NCBI GenBank assembly: GCA_019359235.1
Contig: JAHHHT010000021.1
Coordinates: 62,001-126,000, forward strand
DNA: 64,000 nt
From: Oscillatoria princeps RMCB-10
Lineage (GTDB): Bacteria; Cyanobacteriota; Cyanobacteriia; Cyanobacteriales; Oscillatoriaceae
Direction: 5' to 3'
The notes beneath the pieces were generated by a model. That model made no database searches, was not told the DNA's origin, and saw nothing but the letters and a program-made list of their open reading frames with translations. The translations under genes and the position numbers were made by a program. Shown one piece after another: positions 1-8,338 of the stretch (position 1 is its first letter; the number at the start of each line of letters is the position of its first letter).

Positions 1-609
1 ACCAGTCCGGGGGTGCTGCCCCGTTTGCCTGAAATTATCCGGGTGATGCAAAAGTATGTTGACACCAATCTCAGCCTGGAAGAAATGCTGGCCGTGGTCA
101 ATTTTGGCATGAAGCTCCAGCCCAGTGATTTGAGAATGCTGCTGCTGCCCGGTCGTTTCAGCGCCCCTGACGAGTATCCGACTAGCTACTGGATTCTGGA
201 CGCGGAAAAGCGCGACCGGCTGGTGCGCGACTATTTCCATATAGCGTCCCAGCCCATTCCTCGCCAGCCCCTGGTAGAGCGCGGGCCCGATCGCCGGTTG
301 CACACCCCCCTGAAAATTGCCATCCAGAATGCCTCTAATTCCCCTGAGATTGGCAACTTTATGGCCAAGTATCTGCAAGACCGAGGCTTTGACAATGTAT
401 ACGTCGTGCGGGATTGGCCCGACACGCAACTCCAAACGCAAATCATTGTCCAGAAAGGTGACTTGCAAGGGGCAGCATACCTCAAAACCGCCTTGGGCTT
501 AGGCGAGATCGAATCCGATTCTACGGGGGATCTGGACTCTGACCTGACCATTCGCGTCGGTGACGATTTGGTCAAGTCCTACCTGGAATCCCCTCCTGAG
601 TCTCCCTAA
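1..609 (+). CDS. LCP (LytR-CpsA-Psr) family protein, 3' end only
   Basis: The reading frame is open to the left window edge, so the 5' part with the catalytic LCP domain is missing and the first GTG at 13 need not be the true start. The visible part matches the end of an LCP domain (helix around VMQKYVDTNLSLEEML, residues 11-27, then the LLLPGRF segment). It is followed at about residues 95-180 by a LytR_C-type domain, recognised by KIAIQNASNSPEIGNFMAKY and the DNVYVVRDWP strand. LCP enzymes are membrane-anchored and transfer glycopolymers onto the cell wall; in cyanobacteria the acceptor is probably peptidoglycan or surface polysaccharide. The protein ends in a short acidic, Pro-rich tail. 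The family call is from pattern recognition of the C-terminal half only. Confidence 0.7.
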   Translation, partial: TSPGVLPRLPEIIRVMQKYVDTNLSLEEMLAVVNFGMKLQPSDLRMLLLPGRFSAPDEYPTSYWILDAEKRDRLVRDYFHIASQPIPRQPLVERGPDRRLHTPLKIAIQNASNSPEIGNFMAKYLQDRGFDNVYVVRDWPDTQLQTQIIVQKGDLQGAAYLKTALGLGEIESDSTGDLDSDLTIRVGDDLVKSYLESPPESP

Positions 610-1164
610 TCTCGTTTCCGGTTGCATCTACTTCGCCACTGGCGGCAAGAAGGACAAGAGCAGCCTCTGGGGTGCCGGCTTTCACCGCCGCTACAACCGC
701 CTCTGGGAAATACTGCTCCACTGACTGACTTTTGCACAGGGCTTCAATTACTGACTTCCAGCGCTAAAACCATCCGGGGTGAGGGGAAGAGCAACATTAA
801 GGGGGCAACCTCTTACCCTTGCCCTTACCCTTTTCCCTCTTTAGGAGGATGATTTACTCCCAGAAAGTCCCTCAGCCAAATCTCTGAAAGCTTTATCCAG
901 ACTGTCCTCCGACAACTGAGAAAAAAGTTGCCATTTTGGCAACATTGCCCTGATTTTTCGAGCTAATATAGTCTTCAGGAACTTTGCCCGCTTGAAATCT
1001 TCCGATCGGAGGGTGCACTCCAGACGCCCTATAACTTAAAGTAGAGCAGTTTAGAGGATTTAGGTCAGCCCTCGCCTCGCCAGTTGATTAAAAGAGGCAA
1101 ACGGCTAAAATTCGACCTAAAACCCCAGGGTATTTCGGCGCTTCGCGAAATTTACCAACGAGGA

Positions 1165-1254
1165 ATGATGAGTGTACTCTTTTTTTACTCTGTCTTATTG
1201 GTCTACATGATGGCAGTAGTAATGGGAAATTGGGCCGATTCTGGAATTGACTGA
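1165..1254 (+). CDS. candidate 29-residue membrane peptide
   Basis: An ATGATG pair at 1165/1168 directly follows a GAGGA purine run. The frame reads MMSVLFFYSVLLVYMMAVVM, then GNWADSGID and stop: one hydrophobic helix of about 19 residues with a short acidic tail. Such single-helix peptides are common in photosynthetic and NDH complexes, but I do not recognise this sequence as a known subunit. It stands alone in a 1 kb gene-poor stretch. The support is composition and the ribosome-site-like purines only, so this is a candidate. Confidence 0.3.
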   Translation: MMSVLFFYSVLLVYMMAVVMGNWADSGID

Positions 1255-1501
1255 TTGCTCAAACTGAGAAAATTTGCAGACTTTGGATCTGGCTGTGGGA
1301 CTTTAGGAGTGAAGTCAACTCTACCGGAAAGTGGGGTGCGCTGGTGCTGCGGTCGCCTCAGAGCATGGCCAAACAAAAAAAATAGGTCAGGTGTTAAGTG
1401 TTACGTGTTAGGGGGTCAGGATGCGGCACAACTCAGGCGTAGGGTTCCGCTATCAGCGAGTCGCCAACTCCCCCGGCATCCAGATTAGGCAGCTGCGCTA
1501 C

Positions 1502-1536
1502 AAGAAACCAGGGTTCTTAAAGAAACCTGGTTTCTT
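1502..1536. repeat. AAGAAACC-type hairpin repeat
   Basis: This is an inverted repeat with 11-bp arms AAGAAACCAGG and CCTGGTTTCTT. It belongs to a dispersed hairpin family that recurs at about 18157, 34943, 42652, 49285 and inside 54519-54618. It lies about 80 bp upstream of menI. Confidence 0.75.
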
Positions 1537-1619
1537 GCAATCAGTTTCTGGCCGGGTCTGTGTTATGATTGACTAGCTCGGCCCGCTTTAAATAAGACAT
1601 TCTTCATTCTGCTTTCTGG

Positions 1620-2036
1620 ATGCCCTTCATATATCCCCGAACTGTTCGATTTCAAGATACCGACGCCGCCGGCGTCGTCTACTTTGCCAATGTCTTGGCC
1701 ATGTGCCATGAAGCCTATGAAGCTTCTCTGGCGGCGTCTGGAATCAATCTCAAGTCGTTCTTCAGCAACCCAGCTGTGGCCATTCCCATCGCGCATGCCG
1801 GTGCCGATTTCTTTCGCCCCATGTTTTGCGGTGACTTACTGGCAATCCACTTAGTCCCCAAACAGCTAACCGACCATAAATTTGAAATAGATTACCAAAT
1901 TTTTGCTACAGATCAGCAAGTCGCCAAGGTGATGACCAAGCATGTCTGCATCGCACCGGCTAGCAGAACTAAACAGCCTCTTCCCGATGACATGATACAG
2001 TGGCTGCGCCGGTGGGGAGAGGGGGCAGACTTGTAA
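1620..2036 (+). CDS. menI: 1,4-dihydroxy-2-naphthoyl-CoA thioesterase (hotdog fold)
   Basis: This 138-residue single-domain hotdog thioesterase hydrolyses DHNA-CoA to 1,4-dihydroxy-2-naphthoate, the step before MenA in phylloquinone synthesis. The N-terminal motif [18 protein letters not shown] carries the Asp pair (13 and 15) where the catalytic Asp of the cyanobacterial enzyme (Slr0204 type) is found, followed by the hotdog helix beginning at about residue 28. Length fits the family. The start ATG at 1620 gives the conserved [12 protein letters not shown]-terminus. It converges on menE, with a 28-bp palindrome between them. The surrounding men genes support the assignment over a generic 4-hydroxybenzoyl-CoA thioesterase, which it resembles in fold. 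Confidence 0.88.
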   Translation: MPFIYPRTVRFQDTDAAGVVYFANVLAMCHEAYEASLAASGINLKSFFSNPAVAIPIAHAGADFFRPMFCGDLLAIHLVPKQLTDHKFEIDYQIFATDQQVAKVMTKHVCIAPASRTKQPLPDDMIQWLRRWGEGADL

Positions 2037-2064
2037 TATCGCGTCCGGTTGCATCTGATTCGCG

Positions 2065-2092
2065 GTAGAGACGCGACATGTCGCGTCTCTAC
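2065..2092. repeat. GTAGAGACGCG palindrome between convergent genes
   Basis: This is a perfect 28-bp palindrome with arms GTAGAGACGCGACA and its complement. It sits between the menI stop and the menE stop, where it could help end transcription from both sides. Related elements occur near 19830 (imperfect) and 26660 (split arms), so it is one of a dispersed family. Confidence 0.8.
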
Positions 2093-3492
2093 AGAAGGTT
2101 TGGGAAGGAGTGAATAGCAATTTTTTGCAACTCCTCCCGGTTCACCTTCCCCTGCTCATTGCGGGGCAGACTTTCCACCGGCACCCAGTATTTCGGGCGC
2201 TTGTATTTGCTCAATTTATCCTCCAGCGCCGCTTGCAACACTGCCGGCGTTACCTCTGGAGTTCGCGGAACATAAACAGCTGTGACAGTTTGCCCCCACT
2301 GCGCGTCAGGCAAACCAATCGCGCAGACATCGCTAACTAAACCAGTAGCTTGAATCGCCGCCTCCACCTCAGCGGGGAACACATTCTCGCCGCCGGTGAT
2401 AATTTTGTTACTCATGCGCCCCACAATATTTAAGTACCCCCCGTCATCAAAAAAACCCATATCGTCCGATTTTAGATTTTGGATTTTGGATTTTGGATTG
2501 AAGGTTTCTGCTTGAGAATAGTAACCCAGTGTTAGGGAATCTGCCTCTATGGTAATGATGCCGATTTGGTTCGCGCCTAATATCTCCCCAGAGGGAGTGC
2601 GCACTGTCACCTTGGCATGCGGTAAAACTTGACCGCAGCTGTTATTGCCGGTAAGAAAATCTTGCGGTTTTAAGCTGACAATCTGGGAGGCGGTTTCTGT
2701 CATGCCGTAGGTGGGTGCTAGCCGGATGCGGTGATGTCGGGCGATTTGCAAAAGTTCTCCCCAAGCAGGAGCACCGCCTAACAGCACAGTCTTAAAGCTC
2801 GACAGCCAGCTAGCAGTTTCTGGGTTTTGCAACAGCCGGTGTAGCTGGGTTGGCACTAGGGAGATAAAATATTCCCCCGGCTCAATATCGCACCGCTCAC
2901 CAGCTTCTAATGCTTTAAATGGCAGAATTGCAAATCTTCCACCCGTGGTTATCGACCGCAGAAATTGCATCAAACCGCTAACATGATACACCGGCAGCAC
3001 GCAGAATGAATTCACCTGCGACACCTGAAAATATTGTTGAAACCCCCTGACAGATGCCATCAAAGTTTCCCAAGTGTGGGTGGCAAAGCGAATCTGCCCA
3101 GATGAGCCGCCGGTGGGAATCATAATTCGATTTGGGATTTGGGATTTGGGATTTTGGATTGGAGAATGTTCCTCTGGCTGGTTGTTGAGTGCCTCTTCCC
3201 CCCAAATTAAATCTGGCCGCACCAAGTCAAAAACTTGCTGCCATTCCTCTTTTACCCAGCCTGGATTGCAGAGAAAAACGGGACAGCCGGCAGCCACCGC
3301 AGCAGTGAAACTGCCTAGAAACCGCACCGGCTCTCGCTCCGCTAGCAAGATTTTTGGCTTAGTTTCCCGGTTAGCAAGCTGGCTTAATTCCCGCAACAGC
3401 TGCTCGGCAATTTCGGAAACCAGGCGGCAGTCGCCACCGATAAGCCAATCTTTATTAGCACGTTTTTCGAGATCTGTCAATAGGTCGGCCAT
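2089..3492 (-). CDS. menE: o-succinylbenzoate--CoA ligase
   Basis: This acyl-CoA synthetase of the ANL superfamily activates o-succinylbenzoate with ATP and CoA, giving the substrate for MenB. It shows the nucleotide loop IMIPTGGSSGQIRFATHTW, the LAPTYGMTETAS motif, the IVGRMSNKIITGGENVFPAEVE hinge region and a C-terminal lysine in NEQGKVNREEL, so all adenylation motifs are present. Two segments look foreign: SPIQNPKSQIPN just before the nucleotide loop and NPKSKIQNLKS before the hinge. They are encoded by short tandem repeats of the ATTTTGG/ATTTGGG type inserted in frame. The start overlaps the menC 3' end by 16 bp, so menH-menC-menE are probably one transcript. Confidence 0.93.
   Translation of the reverse strand: MADLLTDLEKRANKDWLIGGDCRLVSEIAEQLLRELSQLANRETKPKILLAEREPVRFLGSFTAAVAAGCPVFLCNPGWVKEEWQQVFDLVRPDLIWGEEALNNQPEEHSPIQNPKSQIPNRIMIPTGGSSGQIRFATHTWETLMASVRGFQQYFQVSQVNSFCVLPVYHVSGLMQFLRSITTGGRFAILPFKALEAGERCDIEPGEYFISLVPTQLHRLLQNPETASWLSSFKTVLLGGAPAWGELLQIARHHRIRLAPTYGMTETASQIVSLKPQDFLTGNNSCGQVLPHAKVTVRTPSGEILGANQIGIITIEADSLTLGYYSQAETFNPKSKIQNLKSDDMGFFDDGGYLNIVGRMSNKIITGGENVFPAEVEAAIQATGLVSDVCAIGLPDAQWGQTVTAVYVPRTPEVTPAVLQAALEDKLSKYKRPKYWVPVESLPRNEQGKVNREELQKIAIHSFPNLL
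2466..2500. repeat. in-frame short tandem repeat inside menE (distal)
   Basis: Repeated ATTTTGG units on the + strand encode NPKSKIQNLKS on the menE strand. The repeat keeps the frame open and lies in a surface-loop position just before the C-terminal domain. Confidence 0.75.
3128..3166. repeat. in-frame short tandem repeat inside menE (proximal)
   Basis: Repeated ATTTGGG and ATTTTGG heptamers encode SPIQNPKSQIPN in MenE immediately upstream of the conserved TGGSSG loop. This is a second insertion of the same type in one gene. Confidence 0.75.
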
Positions 3493-4448
3493 AAATTCTC
3501 AAGCCAGATTTCATCATCCTCGCCGAACCAGTGGCTGACGCCAAAACCGGCGGCGCGATTGTGACGGGAAAGTTCAGCGGATAGTCTCAGCGCAGCTTGT
3601 CTGCCAATTGCCGTTTCAAACACAGAGGAGAAAACGGCATCAATGTCGTGTTGCCGGCAAAACCGGCGCAGCTGGGAGGGGGAACCGGCAATGGCAGGCT
3701 TGATGACAAAAATCCCGCGCCAGCCCTTTAGGAAACAGTCTTGCATCTGGGCGAGTGTCGCCACGGATTCATCCAAAGCCAAGTGGGTAGAGTAGCGGTT
3801 GCTTAACTCCAGCATGGCATCAAACCGATCCACCGGCAGGGGCTGTTCGAGATATTCCACTGCGCCGCAGGAGTCGCACGCTTGCAGCCACTGGTTGGCG
3901 TCTTCCCAGGGGAGCCCGCCATTGGCATCCAGTCGCAGCTTTGCGGGTGCCGGCAGGGTTTGGTTGAGCCGGTGAAAAATCTGGAGTTCTTCGGGTGCCG
4001 GTGCGACGGCAATTTTCCATTTAAATGTGCGATAGCCTTGCTGCCAAAGTGGCTGCCATGCGGACAGAGCTGCTTCCCCTGCGGGTAGTAGGGCGCTGTA
4101 GGTGAGGGGGTTGAGGGTTGGGTGCCGGGATTTGGGGATTGGGGGATTGCCAGTTAAGGTTTCCCGGGCGGACTCGAAGGCAAATTGACAGGCGGGGAGT
4201 GCCGGTGGGATGGAGAAAATTGTTGCTTCTGCAATCTCAGCTGGCAATTGACGGCAAAAATCGAGGGCTTGCTCGAAGGTTTCGGAACCGAACCAGCTGA
4301 GGGGGGCAATTTCACCGAAGCCGACTTGACCGGCACTGCCGGTGAGGCGGAGAATAATGCCCTCGCGGAAAACCCAGGTGCCGTGACTGGTTTGCAGGGG
4401 GCGCTGGAAGGGACGCCGGTAGGGACGAAATTCAAATCGGTAAGGCAT
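3477..4448 (-). CDS. menC: o-succinylbenzoate synthase
   Basis: This enolase-superfamily enzyme dehydrates SHCHC to o-succinylbenzoate. The residues expected for the family are visible: the TFKWKIA lysine pair, Mg ligands in LRLDANGGLPW, YLEQPLP and LALDESVA, and the second catalytic lysine in FVIKPAIAGSP. I place the start at the ATG at 4448 (MPYRFEFRPY), 10 bp after the menH stop and with AGGA upstream; an ATG at 4466 in the same frame would overlap menH. The stop lies inside menE. A short segment around residue 105, NPPIPKSRHPTLNP, is encoded by GGATTTGGGGATTGGGGGATT-like repeats and probably arose as an in-frame repeat insertion. Confidence 0.92.
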   Translation of the reverse strand: MPYRFEFRPYRRPFQRPLQTSHGTWVFREGIILRLTGSAGQVGFGEIAPLSWFGSETFEQALDFCRQLPAEIAEATIFSIPPALPACQFAFESARETLTGNPPIPKSRHPTLNPLTYSALLPAGEAALSAWQPLWQQGYRTFKWKIAVAPAPEELQIFHRLNQTLPAPAKLRLDANGGLPWEDANQWLQACDSCGAVEYLEQPLPVDRFDAMLELSNRYSTHLALDESVATLAQMQDCFLKGWRGIFVIKPAIAGSPSQLRRFCRQHDIDAVFSSVFETAIGRQAALRLSAELSRHNRAAGFGVSHWFGEDDEIWLENLWPTY

Positions 4449-4458
4449 CAAATTCCTG

Positions 4459-5268
4459 CTAACCAAGAAATTCCCTCACATTGGCAAGCCATTCTGTCGG
4501 GTTTTCCAAGTGAATATTATGCCCACTTTTGGGTATTATTTTCAACTGGGCTACCCGACACAGCTCGGCCATCTCGGCATTGATGGCTCTGAATTTACGG
4601 TCATATTCTCCCACTAGCAGCAGCAGGTTAACTTGACTGTCAGGGAGTTTATCCCAGAGGGGCGGCTGGTTGCCGGCTCCCATATTGCGGAGGGACTTGG
4701 CTAACTCCAAGGGATTCTCCTGCAACCGGCGATTTATTATGTTATCATATTGCGGATGATTTTGTAAAGACTTGAACAGCGGCTGACTGTACCAGTTTAA
4801 TAAAAAAGACTTGAAATCGCTGGTTTCCAGTTGGCGGGCCAGGTGCCGGTCGGCTTGCCGGCGTGCCGAGCGCTCTGGTTCTGTTTTCAATCCCGGAGAG
4901 GCTGACTCCAGTATAACTTTATGAAAGCGGGAGGGAAAGTGGATTGCCAGATATAAAGCCAGTCGCCCGCCCATCGAATAGCCGGTCAAAAAACATTTGT
5001 CAATTTTTAAATCATCTAGCCAATGAATCAAGGCGCGGGCAGTGTTTGGCATAGTGTAGCACTCCTCCCCTCCGCTAACCCTGGTTTGGCCGTGTCCCGG
5101 AAGGTCAACAGCCAGACAGCAAAATTGATCGGCCAAACCGGAAATGACGCCAGTCCAGTCATTGCTGCTGCCCATAAATCCGTGCAGGAACAGGAGAGCG
5201 GGGTTGTGCCGGCTGCCGGTTAAAGTATAGTGAAAGTTATACTCCTCAAAAGTAATCATCAGCTCCAT
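4459..5268 (-). CDS. menH: SHCHC synthase, alpha/beta hydrolase
   Basis: This alpha/beta hydrolase eliminates pyruvate from SEPHCHC, the MenD product, to give SHCHC. It shows the oxyanion segment LFLHGFMGSSNDW, the nucleophile elbow GYSMGGRLAL (Ser), the acid in LLVGEYDRKF and the catalytic His in SGHNIHLENP, all in the expected order for 269 residues. The gene is first in the leftward run menH-menC-menE, with a 10-bp gap to menC. The ATG at 5268 is used here; an in-frame ATG nine bases downstream is preceded by GGAG and is an alternative. Context separates it from other hydrolases of the same fold. Confidence 0.9.
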   Translation of the reverse strand: MELMITFEEYNFHYTLTGSRHNPALLFLHGFMGSSNDWTGVISGLADQFCCLAVDLPGHGQTRVSGGEECYTMPNTARALIHWLDDLKIDKCFLTGYSMGGRLALYLAIHFPSRFHKVILESASPGLKTEPERSARRQADRHLARQLETSDFKSFLLNWYSQPLFKSLQNHPQYDNIINRRLQENPLELAKSLRNMGAGNQPPLWDKLPDSQVNLLLLVGEYDRKFRAINAEMAELCRVAQLKIIPKSGHNIHLENPTEWLANVREFLG

Positions 5269-5326
5269 AAGGATTAGTAGCCAATATAGCCGTTAAAATT
5301 GATTTGTGAAATACTCTCTTTTTTCT

Positions 5327-5406
5327 TGGCGCTCTACCCTGCGGGTAGGCGCAACGCCTAAGCGCTCTTAGCGCTAGCCGCTGGCGCGTCTAAGGCGTAT
5401 TGGCGG
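5327..5406. repeat. dispersed GCGCTCTACCCT repeat
   Basis: This segment with GCGCTCTACCCT, CGCTGGCGCGTC and TGGCGGTTTA reappears in inverted orientation at about 10104-10162 and in part at 56482-56518. It lies between the menA stop and the menH start and carries no open frame of interest. Confidence 0.6.
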
Positions 5407-5429
5407 TTTATATAAAAAAATATAGGAGT

Positions 5430-5457
5430 GGGGCCTAACTGCGCAGTTAGGTCCCCT
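5430..5457. terminator. stem-loop downstream of menA
   Basis: Arms GGGGCCTAACTGC and GCAGTTAGGTCCCC form a long stem immediately after the menA stop (menA is on the minus strand), and the following minus-strand sequence is T-rich. This fits a transcription terminator for menA. Confidence 0.6.
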
Positions 5458-5465
5458 GGTGGAGG

Positions 5466-6362
5466 CTAAAGGATGAAGCCAAGTCCTAACAGCAACCCGC
5501 TCCAAAAATGCAGGTTGACTGCGATAAATTTGCAATTGCTGACCTTCTGAGGCTGGTCGTGATAGGTGCCGACGTGCCGGCAAAGTTTGATAGCAAAGGG
5601 CAAACTGGCGAAGATCAGCAACGTCGGGATTGGGAACATTCCCAAAGCAACGAACAAGGGAACCGGCGCGAACATGCTGCCGCAAATCCAGGGCAGTAGC
5701 TGGGCACCTCTGGCGGTGCCGAGGCGGACAATGGGAGATCGTTTGCCGGCAGCCAGATCGTCCTCAACTTGGTGGAAGTGGGAGCAGAAGAGAATTAAAC
5801 TGGTGCTAATGCCCACAATCGCGGAGGCGGCGAGGCTGGTGAGTGACCAAGTTTGGGTTTGACTGTAATAAGCTGCGGCAATCGCCAAAGGGCCAAAAGC
5901 AATAAAGCAGATAATTTCTCCCAAACCCTGGTAGCCCAAGCGAAAGGGGGGTCCCTGGTAAGTGTAGCCCAGGGCGCAGCAGAGCAGGACTGTGCCGGTC
6001 ACGGTTAGGTCTTGCTGCCACCAAGAGATGGCGGCTATCCCCAGGATGGCGATAGCTAAAAACAGGTTCGCCAGCCAGAAGATTAAAGATTTGTTGCCGG
6101 TGAGGTTAACGAGGGAGTGGGCTTTGTTTACATCAATGCCGGTTTCAGAGTCAAACACATCGTTGCTCATATTCAACCAGGCAATAATCAAGATTGCTGA
6201 TATTAAAAAGGTAGAAAATATCGCGCTGTGGAGGGCTTTGGTTTCCGCAACAGCTGCGGCAGTTCCCACCCATATAGGGATAATAGCCACGCTGTACATG
6301 GGTGGCTTAATTGCGGCCATCCACAATTTACTTTTCGGGCGCTGGAGTAACTCTGTAGTCAT
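5466..6362 (-). CDS. menA: 1,4-dihydroxy-2-naphthoate phytyltransferase
   Basis: This UbiA-family membrane prenyltransferase attaches the phytyl chain to DHNA and decarboxylates it, giving demethylphylloquinone for photosystem I. The first Asp-rich motif, NDVFDSETGIDVNKAHS, and the second, QVEDDLAAGKRSPIVRLG, are both intact, with about eight or nine hydrophobic segments in between and after. I start at the ATG at 6362 (MTTELLQRPKSK), which fits cyanobacterial MenA; the frame is open nine codons further to 6389. It is transcribed divergently from menF across a 444-bp region, so the two ends of the pathway share a promoter region. Confidence 0.92.
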   Translation of the reverse strand: MTTELLQRPKSKLWMAAIKPPMYSVAIIPIWVGTAAAVAETKALHSAIFSTFLISAILIIAWLNMSNDVFDSETGIDVNKAHSLVNLTGNKSLIFWLANLFLAIAILGIAAISWWQQDLTVTGTVLLCCALGYTYQGPPFRLGYQGLGEIICFIAFGPLAIAAAYYSQTQTWSLTSLAASAIVGISTSLILFCSHFHQVEDDLAAGKRSPIVRLGTARGAQLLPWICGSMFAPVPLFVALGMFPIPTLLIFASLPFAIKLCRHVGTYHDQPQKVSNCKFIAVNLHFWSGLLLGLGFIL

Positions 6363-6806
6363 TTTTGTGCAATTTAGTAGGAAAAACAAAACCCTGCTGT
6401 TGACTCTCGGGCTTGTGTGGGACAGTCAGCTGTCGGGTGGCGGGGAATCGGGAGAGATGGGCCACAGTCGAGTTCGGGCTGCGGTCTAATCTCTTGCATT
6501 GGGCGGGTATTTCAAGAATAGAGCAGACTGTTCCTTGCCCCAAGGGCGTGTTCCCTAAGACCAGTTTCAGTCCCGGATCGCCGGTGGCCCTCTGTCGTGC
6601 TATGTCTCGGCTCGCTGTGCGCCTTCAAATCACCCTGCACCGCACAAAGCGCGGGCGCAGCCACAGACCGGCGGCCTGAGGCGCGATTGCGCCGCTCATC
6701 CCTGTATCCTTAGTAGGGGTGGTATCCTATCCAGTTGCAGCCTCATTCTCAATAGTCTGGGACAATTGAGAACACAAGTTCAGCTAACTTTGCTTTTCTC
6801 CCCTCC
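6363..6806. promoter_or_regulatory. menA/menF divergent promoter region
   Basis: No plausible gene lies in these 444 bp. An inverted repeat with perfect 8-bp arms TTCTCAAT and ATTGAGAA (6746-6772, 11-bp spacer) ends 34 bp before the menF start and is a candidate operator or 5' UTR hairpin. The rest is GC-rich with no clear promoter boxes that I can defend. Confidence 0.4.
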
Positions 6807-8225
6807 ATGCCAGTCATCCCACACTGTCCAAATCTCTTGGAAGATTATCAGACCTTATACCAGTTTCTTGTAGAATTGCAGAAAAATTCACTGAAAACCA
6901 AGCCCGATACAATTGTTAGCATCTCTTTAGAAATCCAGCCGGTTGACCCGCTGGCTGTACTGCAGGCGTTCGCTGAGCCAAATCAGCTGGTATTTTACTT
7001 GGAAAAAGCCAGTCAAAGTCAATCTGTCGCGGCTGTTGGCTCGGCGCTGCATTTAACAGTAGAAGGGGAACAGCGCTTCTCCCGCGCCCAAGATTTTATT
7101 CGCTCATGTCTGGCTCGCACGATGGCCACCGGCCCGCTGCACCTCCCCTTTGCTGGGCCTCACTTCTTCTGTAGCTTCACGTTTTTCGAGCCGAACCGGC
7201 CAGAGGGTTCGACCTTTCCACCTGCCACGGTCTTTTTACCGCGCTGGCAGGTGGCTCGTCGGAACAGCCGCTGCGTTTTAGTGGCTAATTTTCTGATGAA
7301 TTCTGAGGTTAATATAAGTTTATTATCTCGCCAGATATGGCAAACTTTAGAAGTTATTAATTCCGCTAATATAAACATATTAAAGGCGGCAGACAGCCGA
7401 GAAAAAAATATCAAAACTGCCGCAAATAATTCTGATAATTTTAAAGGCGCTGTTCGGTCTGCATTAAACTCAATTCAAGCCAATCAGTATAAAAAAATCG
7501 TCCTTGCCAGGGCCATTGATGTCGCTTCACAAACGCCGTTTCATATCTTCCATTCCTTAAATCAGCTGCGCCGGCTGCATCCGGATTGCTACATCTTCGC
7601 CACCGGCAACGGCAAAGGCCAGACCTTCATCGGTGCCAGTCCAGAACGCTTAGTTAGCCTTCACGACAACCATCTAACCACAGACGCCCTCGCCGGTTCA
7701 GCGCCACGGGGCAAAACCCCAGCTGAGGACGCCGATTTGGCCCAGGCTATGCTCAACAGTGAAAAGGAGCGGCGGGAGCATCAGGCTGTGATTGATTTTA
7801 TCGTAGAGCGCCTGTCCCATCTAGGTCTGGCACCCCAGCTGTCCTCACCGGCACGCCTGCTGCAACTGGCCAACATCCAGCATTTGTGGACACCCATTCA
7901 CGCGCGAGTCCCGGCAGAGATTTCCCTTTTAGACATTGTGGGCGAACTCCACCCCACCCCAGCCGTTGCCGGTGTCCCCAGGGATATCGCCTGTCAGGAG
8001 ATTCGCCGCTACGAAACCTTCGATCGCTCCCTGTACGCCGCACCCCTGGGTTGGCTGGATCGCCAAGGCAACGGTGAATTTATCGTCGGAATTCGTTCGG
8101 CAATAATAGACGGCTGTCACGCCCGACTCTTTGCCGGTGCCGGGATCGTTGCCGGTTCCGCTCCCGAAAAGGAACTTGCAGAAATCCAGCTCAAACTCCA
8201 GGCACTTCTAAAAGCCTTAGTCTAG
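6807..8225 (+). CDS. menF: isochorismate synthase
   Basis: This chorismate-utilising enzyme converts chorismate to isochorismate, the first committed step of phylloquinone synthesis. The C-terminal chorismate-binding domain carries KKIVLARAIDV, TFIGASPERLVSLH, LAGSAPRGKTPAEDADLA, LNSEKERREHQAVIDFIVE (catalytic Glu region), the GELHPTPAVAGVPRD motif and GAGIVAGSAPEKELAEI. Length (472 residues) is usual. Absence of an aminotransferase domain and the men context exclude anthranilate or aminodeoxychorismate synthase. It is followed after 113 bp by menD on the same strand. Confidence 0.94.
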   Translation: MPVIPHCPNLLEDYQTLYQFLVELQKNSLKTKPDTIVSISLEIQPVDPLAVLQAFAEPNQLVFYLEKASQSQSVAAVGSALHLTVEGEQRFSRAQDFIRSCLARTMATGPLHLPFAGPHFFCSFTFFEPNRPEGSTFPPATVFLPRWQVARRNSRCVLVANFLMNSEVNISLLSRQIWQTLEVINSANINILKAADSREKNIKTAANNSDNFKGAVRSALNSIQANQYKKIVLARAIDVASQTPFHIFHSLNQLRRLHPDCYIFATGNGKGQTFIGASPERLVSLHDNHLTTDALAGSAPRGKTPAEDADLAQAMLNSEKERREHQAVIDFIVERLSHLGLAPQLSSPARLLQLANIQHLWTPIHARVPAEISLLDIVGELHPTPAVAGVPRDIACQEIRRYETFDRSLYAAPLGWLDRQGNGEFIVGIRSAIIDGCHARLFAGAGIVAGSAPEKELAEIQLKLQALLKALV

Positions 8226-8338
8226 CAGCTCGGGCAGTTGAAATCGCCCGCAAACAAGCCCGCCTAAGCCCGCTTAAGAAGTTCTCACCCCCTCTTTCCT
8301 CCTCGCGATTCGTGCGTCTTTGCGGTTCATTCCCTTAA

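Larger units (their letters stand above)
610..1619. other. gene-poor stretch
   Basis: About 1 kb lies between the LCP gene and menI. The longer open frames here have low-complexity, protein-unlike translations and I do not call them. The stretch holds one candidate very small membrane ORF (1165-1254) and one hairpin repeat (1502-1536). I see no RNA gene. Confidence 0.5.

Noticed and set aside
622-852. Open frame of 76 codons after the LCP gene
   Set aside because: No conserved motif and low-complexity end (SYPCPYPFPSLGG) encoded by CCCTTACCCTT-type repeats.
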